From Clostridia bacterium (GTDB lineage: Bacteria > Bacillota > Clostridia > Christensenellales > Borkfalkiaceae), in contig JAJPYR010000094.1 of NCBI GenBank assembly GCA_021204825.1, positions 1 through 34,037 on the forward strand: a DNA stretch of 34,037 bases, in the 5' to 3' direction. Shown piece after piece: positions 17,031 through 24,084 of this stretch; position 1 is the first letter of the stretch, and the number at the start of each line of letters is the position of its first letter. The notes beneath the pieces are model-generated. The model saw only the letters and a program-made list of their open reading frames with translations, was not told the origin of the DNA and ran no database searches. Position numbers and translations under genes: made by a program.

Positions 17031-20000
17031 GAAAGGTCTCCGTCTGTTTTGTCCGGGTCCGGATCCATTTCCAGGCTCTTTATGAATTTCTCCACGGAGT
17101 CCTCTTCATCCTGCTTCGAGGGCTCTATGGTTACGGGATGGTCCAGATCTTCTCCTGCATTATCCTCGAACAGCGATTTAAGAAGGTCCATAAGGCCTGT
17201 GTCATCCGGCTCATCCCCGAACTCTGTCTCTCCAGCGCCGCCTTCAAAGTCTATGCCGAGGGAATCGTCATCATCCTCATAGTACTCGAAGTCATCCGCA
17301 TCATCCGCAGGCTTTGCCCTGCCCCTGCCCTTGCCCTTTCTTTTGGATCCGGGGGCGGATCTGGTGTATGACTTGTCACTGTCATCTGAATCCGCATCTG
17401 ATGAGGGATCCATGCCGAAAAGCCTTACAAGAGCATCATATACGTCCTCTCCCAGGGCTTTGCGGATGTCTTCCAGGCTGGAAGAATCCAGCTCTGAGCC
17501 ATCGCCGGGCTCGTACTCATCCCAGTTCTCCAGGTCTTCCTCACGGGGGGCGTATTTGTCATTGAAGAGCTTCTTTGCCTTGCGGGCGTACTTTTTGGCC
17601 TCTTTCTCGTTGTCCATGCTCTCATACTGGGATGAGAGGGCGTAATATGCGCCCAGAAGGAAAAGATTGGCGTCTTCATTTTCCTTTGCCTTGTCCCTGC
17701 AGCGCTGCGCTGCCTCGAGCATCTGGGAGACCACGTAGTCATCCTCTTCGGACATGTCCGGGCGGGTGTCGCTGAAGTCCGCCACCTTGTCCGCAAGGTC
17801 CTGGGTGTCATCCCCAAGAGTGTTGCTCATATAGCGGTACAGGAGAGCTATAAGCGCATTGAAGCCGGGATGCAGAAGGGAAAGGACATAGGACGTTGTT
17901 ACGTTCTGCAGCGTGTTGCCCATGTCCGGGAGGCCCACTGTGTCCCCGCAGTATGCAGTGCCTATGGCCTGCAGATGGAACTCCTCCGCACGGTCCGCCT
18001 TGTACTCATCCGTGGCCTTGTCCTTGTCATACAGATCCGCTATGTCTGAAAGCTCGCATGCGATGTCTGAGACGTAGCAGACGGAGTTGTCCGTAACCCT
18101 TTCACAGGCGTCATAGAAGGTCATGGCCTTTATGTGGGAATCTATTGCTTTATCTGTATCGCCGTGCACCCTCTGCGCGCGGGCAAGCATTCTCCATGCC
18201 TCTGCAATCTCCGGAGTGTAGAACCCGGGATCATCCTCCGCAGCCTTGCCGAACACGTCCACGGCCCACTTAAGCTTTTCCAGGGCCTCATCTATGTCCT
18301 TCATCTGCGGCTCCGCAAACATGCTGGTGTAGCACTTCGCAAGGAGCGGGTTGTATATATCGCCCAGAGCGGCTATATCCTTCTTGTACTCCGCCTCTGC
18401 GCTGCGGAAGTAATCCATGCCTTCGTCATACTCCCCTGCGCTCCTGAAAATGGAGCCAAGCTTGTCATACATGAGCCCCGGGGGCACCAGAAACTCCCCG
18501 GGAAGGATGGATGCAAGCTCCTTGTACGCCTTCAGAGCGCGCAGCAGGAAGTCCTCCGACTCACCTACGTCATGACCGCCTTCTTCCTGCTTCACTTTTT
18601 CCGCGAAGTCCTCATATAACTCCGCGGTGTTCTGCAGGGACACTATCCTGTCCAGGTCATACATCATCTCAAACCTGTCCGCAGACTTCTCAAAGTACTC
18701 CCTAGCATGCTCCATGGAGCCCGACAGGGCATAATTTCTGGACAGCGTCCTGTACGTCTTTGCAAGCCTGTGGGCGGCCTCGCTCACCCTGGGCTCTGCG
18801 GCAACGCAGTTCTTGTATCTGTCCGCGGCGCAGAACAGCATGTCCTGCATCTCCTCGAACATGTTCCTGTATGAGTAATGCAGGCTGTACGTGGCATACG
18901 TGTCCCCCACGTACATGTCATACACGCCGCCGTATTCCCTTGAAAGGTCCTGTATAAGGGCTAAAGCCCTGTCCAGATACAGCTTCGTGGTCCTGGTGTT
19001 CTCCGCATCAAGGTCTATGTTCACAAGCATCATGTTGAGCTGGAACATGGCGTACCGGTTGTCCCCTTCCGCCTTCTTGAGAACATTGAGCTGCTTTTTG
19101 ACGTCATCCCTGAGCCAGCCTGCGCCGCCGTATCTTCCTTTGCTCCTGGCGGCTAGCTGCGTCAAAGTGAAGTATGTGAGCGGGTACATCTTTGCTTTGC
19201 CGTATGAGGCGCTCCCCAGGCGGGCCAGCAGCTCCCTGGCCTCATAATCCGCGTCCAGAGGATACGAGCTGCCGTACAGATACAGAGGCTTGGGCATAAG
19301 GGGAAGCATCCTCATCTCAAGATACCTTATGGCTCCCAGGAATTCAATATATGTGGCATACCGCCACTCACTCATTCCGCGGGAACGGCATCTCCTGAGA
19401 GCCGTGTATGCCTTCACACAGTCTCCCTGCAAAAACAGCGTGTACCCTATCCTGTAATCATCCGAAATGACCCCTGCCCTGCGAAGGGCGGAGTTCATGG
19501 TCATGACCTCGGATATGACGTTCTCCCTTGACTCCAGAGCGGCCCTGGCCACAAGGCGCCCCCTGTCCGCGGCCACGTATTCCTTAAGGTACTCCGCGTC
19601 ATTTTTGCGGGATTCATACTGGTCCCTCAAGTCTTCATACTTCTTCTGGGCCTCCGCGCACTCATCCATGGCCTTGGCGTTCTCCTCATTGGCCCTGTAC
19701 AGCGCTGTGCCGCTTGCGTCCACGGTCTCAAGCTGCTCGCCGCATATGCTTACCCTGCCGTTATAACACGTGGAGGCTATCTTAAGTCCCCCGAGCTCCG
19801 TTTCGGCGCAGATGTCATAATACAGCTGGAGCTTTAATGCATCCAGGGAAGTGAACGCTTCCAGGGACCTCTTGTCCTTCATCCTGGCGCGGACCTGCTT
19901 CCCTATGACCTCATCTGCCACATATGACGTTATGGAATCCCCATCGGACTCCCTGTATATGCGCACCTGGTCCTCCAGACACATATAATCCTTCTTAAGC

Positions 20001-20206
20001 GGCCTGGAGGATATGATTACATACGTCCAGTCTGCCAGGCACATATCCATTGCCTTGATGTCCGTTATGTCCCTGTAATTCACAACGGTCTCATAATGGT
20101 AATGCCTGTCTATAAGCCCCGTGATTTCCTTCACGAAGCCCTTGATATCTTCCAGCTCTTCATCCGTGACATGCGCTGCTATATAAAGATTGCTAAACTT
20201 GCTCAT
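17027..20206 (-). CDS. Large TPR protein with a TIR-like N-terminus, first gene of the folate operon
   Basis: 1059 aa, cytosolic by appearance. Residues 1-100 read like a TIR-type fold: NLYIAAHVTDEELEDIKGF, then DMCLADWTYVIISSRPL and DYMCLEDQ, where C76 and E78 fall where TIR domains carry a conserved W/C..E before the final helices. This is a by-eye resemblance only. A charged coiled-coil segment spans about 168-205. Residues about 230-870 are helical repeats of TPR type (for example AREYFEKSADRFEMM, EALEKLKWAVDVFGKAA). The last 160 residues are disordered and acidic with one basic patch (SKRKGKGRGRAK). It has a promoter at 20231-20259, GAGGG before the ATG, and a 4-bp ATGA overlap with folC. 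Role unknown; nothing links it chemically to folate. Confidence 0.8.
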   Translation of the reverse strand: MSKFSNLYIAAHVTDEELEDIKGFVKEITGLIDRHYHYETVVNYRDITDIKAMDMCLADWTYVIISSRPLKKDYMCLEDQVRIYRESDGDSITSYVADEVIGKQVRARMKDKRSLEAFTSLDALKLQLYYDICAETELGGLKIASTCYNGRVSICGEQLETVDASGTALYRANEENAKAMDECAEAQKKYEDLRDQYESRKNDAEYLKEYVAADRGRLVARAALESRENVISEVMTMNSALRRAGVISDDYRIGYTLFLQGDCVKAYTALRRCRSRGMSEWRYATYIEFLGAIRYLEMRMLPLMPKPLYLYGSSYPLDADYEARELLARLGSASYGKAKMYPLTYFTLTQLAARSKGRYGGAGWLRDDVKKQLNVLKKAEGDNRYAMFQLNMMLVNIDLDAENTRTTKLYLDRALALIQDLSREYGGVYDMYVGDTYATYSLHYSYRNMFEEMQDMLFCAADRYKNCVAAEPRVSEAAHRLAKTYRTLSRNYALSGSMEHAREYFEKSADRFEMMYDLDRIVSLQNTAELYEDFAEKVKQEEGGHDVGESEDFLLRALKAYKELASILPGEFLVPPGLMYDKLGSIFRSAGEYDEGMDYFRSAEAEYKKDIAALGDIYNPLLAKCYTSMFAEPQMKDIDEALEKLKWAVDVFGKAAEDDPGFYTPEIAEAWRMLARAQRVHGDTDKAIDSHIKAMTFYDACERVTDNSVCYVSDIACELSDIADLYDKDKATDEYKADRAEEFHLQAIGTAYCGDTVGLPDMGNTLQNVTTSYVLSLLHPGFNALIALLYRYMSNTLGDDTQDLADKVADFSDTRPDMSEEDDYVVSQMLEAAQRCRDKAKENEDANLFLLGAYYALSSQYESMDNEKEAKKYARKAKKLFNDKYAPREEDLENWDEYEPGDGSELDSSSLEDIRKALGEDVYDALVRLFGMDPSSDADSDDSDKSYTRSAPGSKRKGKGRGRAKPADDADDFEYYEDDDDSLGIDFEGGAGETEFGDEPDDTGLMDLLKSLFEDNAGEDLDHPVTIEPSKQDEEDSVEKFIKSLEMDPDPDKTDGDLS

Positions 20207-20230
20207 ACATCCCTCTTCTGCTGCCCTATA

Positions 20231-20259
20231 ACTTTACCATATCCGGGGCGGAAAGTCAA
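20231..20259 (-). promoter_or_regulatory. Promoter of the TPR-folC-folE-folP-folBK operon
   Basis: On the minus strand, TTGACT (20254-20259), a 17-bp spacer and TAAAGT (20231-20236). The leader would be only about 20 nt, with GAGGG before the ATG at 20206. That leaves no room for a folate riboswitch upstream of the operon. Confidence 0.6.
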
Positions 20260-20476
20260 CGAGCGCGCACCCCTAAACGCATCACATATAACGCTCTGAA
20301 CGCGTATAACCCTCTTGTTTTGCAAATACAGCGGACTTCCGCAGGGAGTCACGCATCCCATCCAGCTCACCTTGTGCCTCACTCCGGCCCGCCTGCCGGA
20401 CCGCAGGCCCAGAGCAGGGCCCATACAGGCCCCTGTCCATAATCCCTGCGAAAATTCACTGCCCCTGCGTGGGAAA

Positions 20477-20512
20477 TTAAAAGGCGGCCGGGCACAAAGC
20501 CTCGCCGCCTTT
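20477..20512 (-). terminator. Terminator of cvpA
   Basis: GGCGGC (20483-20488) pairs with GCCGCC (20504-20509), with an inner GGC/GCC stem and loop ACAAA. On the minus strand it ends in CCTTTTAATTT. Confidence 0.8.
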
Positions 20513-20562
20513 CATCTCATGTGCTGCATGCTGCCGCATCGCACGGCAGCCGCCTGAGGCCT

Positions 20563-21168
20563 TTAAGCCGCGCTGACAACGGCAGATACAATGGCTGCCA
20601 CTGCATCTCCTTCCTCTTCCACCGTTTTGCCTATCTGGGTGAGATAGTTCATGGGGTTGTTGAGATAGAGCTGGTCCAAGTTGAACGCACCGGAAAGGGC
20701 TTCCACGAGCTCCGGGTTTCCGTCTGCCCCGTATACCCAGTATATGATCTGGAACACGAACAGTGCGATAACAGTCATGATGCCGGCAAGGAGCACGGCA
20801 CCCACAACCCTGTTGATTATCTTGACCGGAAGGAACTTGATCTCAAGGATGTTCTTGAGAATCCTCACGATCAGGATGCGTATGAGCGTCACGATGATGA
20901 AAAGGACTATGTAATAAACTATGACTTCAAGGTGTATGGTTTCAAGGAAAGCGGTCCCAGCCCACAGCGAAGCAAATTTGTCAAGAAGGTCCCCTATGAA
21001 AGGTATGCCGAGGATAAGGCCGCCGAGGCAATAGCATGCGAAGACGGAGATTATGATTCCAAATATGCCGCTTGTAAAGAACTTGAGGACTCTTCCGCAG
21101 CCAGCTATAGCACCTATTGCCGCAAACACAACAAGAAACGCAAGCGCTATCCAATCCGCGTTAGACAA
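20563..21168 (-). CDS. CvpA family membrane protein
   Basis: 201 aa from a TTG start at 21168, chosen because GGAGG lies 9 nt upstream and the protein then begins MSNADWIALAFLVVF, the usual CvpA N-terminus; upstream of this the frame is Arg/Ala-rich noise. Four hydrophobic segments (about 5-25, 32-52, 73-97, 115-140) match the CvpA/colicin V production family, whose cellular role is still loosely defined (envelope homeostasis). It has its own promoter (21393-21421), a leader of about 215 nt and its own terminator. Confidence 0.85.
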   Translation of the reverse strand: MSNADWIALAFLVVFAAIGAIAGCGRVLKFFTSGIFGIIISVFACYCLGGLILGIPFIGDLLDKFASLWAGTAFLETIHLEVIVYYIVLFIIVTLIRILIVRILKNILEIKFLPVKIINRVVGAVLLAGIMTVIALFVFQIIYWVYGADGNPELVEALSGAFNLDQLYLNNPMNYLTQIGKTVEEEGDAVAAIVSAVVSAA

Positions 21169-21387
21169 AATCCAAATCCTCCGTAATTTCTTTATTCCTG
21201 CCCTCCGGCAGGCGCCGCCCGCCAGGCGGTCTGCCCGCTTCCCGCGGGCTCTTCTGTGATATGCCCTCTCCGGGGCTCTTCTGCCCGCTGCCATGCGGGC
21301 CTTGTGTGAATATATATCTTAAACGCCCTCCGGTCCCGGCTTATCCTCTCTCCGCGGGCCGCAGGGCAGGTATGATCCCTTTGACGG

Positions 21388-21454
21388 GTGTTATAATAAC
21401 ACGTAAAAACAAGCTTTTCAAGCGTTTCGCACGCTTTTGACAAAAGTGTCAAAA
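21388..21454. promoter_or_regulatory. Three inverted repeats over the cvpA promoter
   Basis: GTGTTATAATAACAC (21388-21402) is a perfect palindrome covering the -10. AAGCGT/ACGCTT (21420-21436, 5-nt gap) overlaps the upstream edge of the -35. TTTTGACA/TGTCAAAA (21435-21454, 4-nt gap) lies just beyond. The layout suggests operator sites for one or more dimeric regulators. Confidence 0.6.
21393..21421 (-). promoter_or_regulatory. Promoter of cvpA
   Basis: On the minus strand, TTGAAA (21416-21421), a 17-bp spacer and TATTAT (21393-21398). The predicted start is near 21386, leaving a long leader before the TTG at 21168. Confidence 0.65.
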
Positions 21455-21557
21455 ATTGTCTCACCTGCCGCGAAAATATCCCCGCTCCTTTGCCGGCATG
21501 CCAAAACCAGCAACATATGAGCATTCCCCGGGCATTCTGCCATACCGCACACAGCCC

Positions 21558-21624
21558 CGGACAAGGGTCCGGCAGGGGCGGACAAGGGTCCGTGCAGAGG
21601 CGGACACAAGGGTCCGGGCAGGGG
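21558..21624. repeat. Three tandem 21-24 bp units, each a small hairpin
   Basis: CGGACAAGGGTCCGGCAGGGG and two variants start at 21558, 21579 and 21601. Each unit contains CGGAC...GTCCG, able to fold with a 4-6 nt loop. The array is noncoding and lies between cvpA and the small membrane protein gene. Confidence 0.8.
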
Positions 21625-21664
21625 CCGGCGGCCCTCCTGCGGTCCAAAAAGGGCCTGCAGAACT

Positions 21665-21701
21665 TATAAAGGCGCCCCGTGAGATATGCGGAACGCCCTT
21701 T
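21665..21701 (-). terminator. Terminator of the small membrane protein gene
   Basis: 9-bp stem GGCGCCCCG (21671-21679) and CGGAACGCC (21689-21697), including two G-T pairs on the minus strand, where it is followed by TTTATAAG. The plus direction also has a T-run (CCTTTTGTT). Confidence 0.65.
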
Positions 21702-21703
21702 TG

Positions 21704-21910
21704 TTATCCTGTTACAGTCAGCTCCCCTGCGGCAAGGCCTGTTAGAATGAGGCCAGGGATGATGAACCAGACGCCTGCCCGCACCGGATGCTGTGTCCAC
21801 ACCCCATTCCGGCTGAACTTCTCACGCCTCACAAAAAAGATGATGCTCACCGTAATCATTGCCGTGCCGGCCGGGAGCACAATTATTGCCGGTATGCCGT
21901 ATCCGGTCAT
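21704..21910 (-). CDS. Small two-helix membrane protein, hypothetical
   Basis: 68 aa from the ATG at 21910, preceded by AGAGG four bases upstream. Two hydrophobic segments (about 5-27 and 46-62) are separated by a basic loop (RREKFSRNG), as in a helical hairpin. The frame stays open to 22048, with another ATG at 21964, so a longer form is possible. It is flanked by terminators on both sides, which supports a separate small transcription unit. I do not recognise a family. Confidence 0.5.
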   Translation of the reverse strand: MTGYGIPAIIVLPAGTAMITVSIIFFVRREKFSRNGVWTQHPVRAGVWFIIPGLILTGLAAGELTVTG

Positions 21911-22025
21911 GGTGCCTCTGTCTGCTTCCGCGGCTCCTTTATGTGCCGCTTCTGCAAGAATCATACGATACTTGCCTATTTTGCCGTGCAGGCGCCCTTC
22001 TCCAGGCCATACGGTTTTAGCGAAC

Positions 22026-22058
22026 TTTAAAAACGCCCCGTTGCACAAACGGGACGCC
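22026..22058 (-). terminator. Terminator of the cardiolipin synthase gene
   Basis: 9-bp stem CGCCCCGTT (22034-22042) and AACGGGACG (22048-22056), loop GCACA. On the minus strand it is followed by TTTTTAAA. Confidence 0.85.
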
Positions 22059-22109
22059 TTGTATTGCCATATTTGGATTTTGGCTGGGCCCTTAAAGGGC
22101 CCGCATGGA

Positions 22110-23684
22110 TTAAAGAAGCGGCGAGATGAGACGGCAGAAGTCCGTGTACATCTTGTCTCCCACGCTGTGCTCCTCTATGTCCGCAACCTGGTTTGCGCGG
22201 AATATCTCCATGAAGTCTGCCTCAGCATCCTTCATGCACCCGGGGTCATTGGTATATACGCCGTTGTCCAGCTCTTCATAGAAGGCACGCATATCCAGAT
22301 TTGTGGAGCCTACGGTCATGGCGTTCTCTGTGAGCATAACCTTCATGTGCACAAAAGCGCCGTCCATGTAGTACACTCTGGCGCCGGCCTTTATGACCTT
22401 CTCCGCATGGAACTTGGAGACCCTGTGTATGTATGCATAATCCGGAACGGAAGGAAGCACGATGCGCACGTCCACTCCGGCCTGGGCCTTCTCTATGATT
22501 CTGTCCAGGAATGCCTCATCCGGAAGAAGGTACGGTGAAGACATCCACAGACGCTCATGGGCGCCGGTTATGAGGGACAGGTATACTCCCCTGCAGAGGT
22601 CTGCCTCCAGCTCCGGACCGCCTGCATACGGCATTACGTATGAACTGCTCTCATACGTGTCATACTTGCGGAGATACTCATTGAAGTCCAGGGCCCTGCC
22701 TGTGGCTATCTCCCACTGCCTCATGAAGCAGGTGGAAAGGCCGTCCACGGCCTCGCCCTCAAAGCGGACGCCGGCATCCTTCCAGTAACCTTCCATGACG
22801 TTCCTGTTTACGCAGTTGTCCGTTAAGTTGCAGCCTGCCACGAAGGCCGTCTTGCCGTCCACGACCACAATCTTTCTGTGATCCCTGTAATTCAAGCCGA
22901 AGTTTGCGACCGAGAACATCTTGTTGAAGACCTCAAACTCCACTCCTGTGGCCTTTATGCGCTTTATGGTGTCTGACTTCAGCGTTCCGGCCGTTCCCTG
23001 GTCATCATACAGGAAACGCACCTTGACGCCCCTGGAGCATATGTCATCAAAGACCTTTATGAGCTCTTCCAGAAGGGTCCCGTCCGAGACCATGAAATAC
23101 TCCATGAAGACGAAGTCATGCGCCTTGGAGATGGTGTCCACAATCTCTCCGAACACAACGCTGCCTTCACTGTAGTACTTTATCTTCGTGTTCTGGTACG
23201 GAACAAACCCTGAGGCATTGTTCACGTATGTAATGTCATTGGAAACCGCAGGGCTTGCGTCCTTGAGGTCGAAGGAGGCAGCGCAGCAGTCCGTGCGCTG
23301 GCGGATCTCCCTGAGCTTCTTCCTCTGGCCGCTGTAGCAGACGCGCCTGTCCGCCATGAAGTACACGATGAACGCGCAGCCGCAGGAGCAGATGAATACT
23401 ATCAGCCAGCTTATGCGGCACTGGGCATCCTTCTCAAAGAACATGGCGCAGATGCACACAACAGCATTGATTGCCAGGCAGGAATAGAAGAAAACCGGGA
23501 AATATACACACAGCGTAATATAAATGAGCGCCCAGATTGCAATCTGGAAAGCAAGGAACATACTTGTCCCTGCTCCCTTCCATCCTGTGCGCTTGTCCAC
23601 CCAGATTTTCTTGATGGGCAGGGGCTTTGCCACCTGCTGCATCCCATCATAACTTTCGACTTTTTCCATAAAACCATCCCACAT
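22110..23684 (-). CDS. cls: Cardiolipin synthase (phospholipase D family)
   Basis: About 524 aa from the ATG at 23684; the frame opens at 23735 and a later ATG (23669) is equally possible, none with a clear ribosome site. Two hydrophobic segments near the N-terminus (FLAFQIAIWALIYITLC and the next two helices) anchor it in the membrane. Both HKD motifs are intact: HRKIVVVDG followed by GCNLTD, and HMKVMLTENAMTVGSTNLDMRAF. Enzymes of this family condense two phosphatidylglycerol molecules into cardiolipin and glycerol. The promoter is at 23800-23828 and a strong terminator follows, so it is probably monocistronic. Confidence 0.93.
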   Translation of the reverse strand: MWDGFMEKVESYDGMQQVAKPLPIKKIWVDKRTGWKGAGTSMFLAFQIAIWALIYITLCVYFPVFFYSCLAINAVVCICAMFFEKDAQCRISWLIVFICSCGCAFIVYFMADRRVCYSGQRKKLREIRQRTDCCAASFDLKDASPAVSNDITYVNNASGFVPYQNTKIKYYSEGSVVFGEIVDTISKAHDFVFMEYFMVSDGTLLEELIKVFDDICSRGVKVRFLYDDQGTAGTLKSDTIKRIKATGVEFEVFNKMFSVANFGLNYRDHRKIVVVDGKTAFVAGCNLTDNCVNRNVMEGYWKDAGVRFEGEAVDGLSTCFMRQWEIATGRALDFNEYLRKYDTYESSSYVMPYAGGPELEADLCRGVYLSLITGAHERLWMSSPYLLPDEAFLDRIIEKAQAGVDVRIVLPSVPDYAYIHRVSKFHAEKVIKAGARVYYMDGAFVHMKVMLTENAMTVGSTNLDMRAFYEELDNGVYTNDPGCMKDAEADFMEIFRANQVADIEEHSVGDKMYTDFCRLISPLL

Positions 23685-23799
23685 AACTGCCGCAACCCTT
23701 TCGCATTGCAGCCGGGAGCTGTGCGCTGGAAACATACCGCATGCATCTAAAGCCTAAAAGGGCGCACTCTCCCCTTACCATATCTTCAAAGTACCTGGA

Positions 23800-23828
23800 A
23801 TTATAATTATAGTTATCAGAAAATGCAA
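23800..23828 (-). promoter_or_regulatory. Promoter of cls
   Basis: On the minus strand, TTGCAT (23823-23828), a 17-bp spacer and a perfect TATAAT (23800-23805). A second TATAAT lies just upstream within the spacer. Confidence 0.7.
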
Positions 23829-23857
23829 GATTTATTCACGCAATCAGCTGAAATTCT

Positions 23858-23915
23858 GGCATGAAATTACAAATCCCGGTACGAAATGCAAAATCCGGCA
23901 TACCAAACGCAGAAA
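23858..23915. repeat. Three imperfect 19-20 bp iterations upstream of cls
   Basis: GGCATGAAATTACAAATCCC, GGTACGAAATGCAAAATCC and GGCATACCAAACGCAGAAAT begin at 23858, 23878 and 23897. They lie directly upstream of the cls promoter and next to the palindrome GCAGAAATTTCTGC (23909-23922). Confidence 0.5.
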
Positions 23916-23924
23916 TTTCTGCAA

Positions 23925-23954
23925 ACAAAAAAGACGGCCCCCTCAAGCCGCCTT
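23925..23954 (-). terminator. Terminator of the acidic-tail membrane protein gene
   Basis: GACGGC (23933-23938) and GCCGCC (23947-23952). On the minus strand it is followed by TCTTTTTTGTTTG. It lies about 130 bp past the stop at 24085. Confidence 0.75.
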
Positions 23955-24084
23955 CCCATCTTTTCACAAACAAAAGCACAAACGTTCATATATGTTGCAG
24001 AATTATACTGCCGGACTCTTCCCCTGCGGCCTTTCACAAGCCGTTTCCGGGCTCTCCATCCGCATATTCCGCCGGAGCTGATTC

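Noticed and set aside
20207..20260. Tetrahydrofolate riboswitch before the folate operon
   Set aside because: The predicted leader is about 20 nt, too short, and the folE-folP gap shows only simple hairpins without the riboswitch core.
21558..21624. Tandem units considered as a CRISPR array
   Set aside because: Only three units, no unique spacers of 30 bp or more, and no cas genes in the window.
21192..21800. 202-codon minus-strand frame across the hairpin array
   Set aside because: It would read through a terminator, the cvpA promoter and the tandem repeat, and is Arg/Pro/Cys-rich noise.
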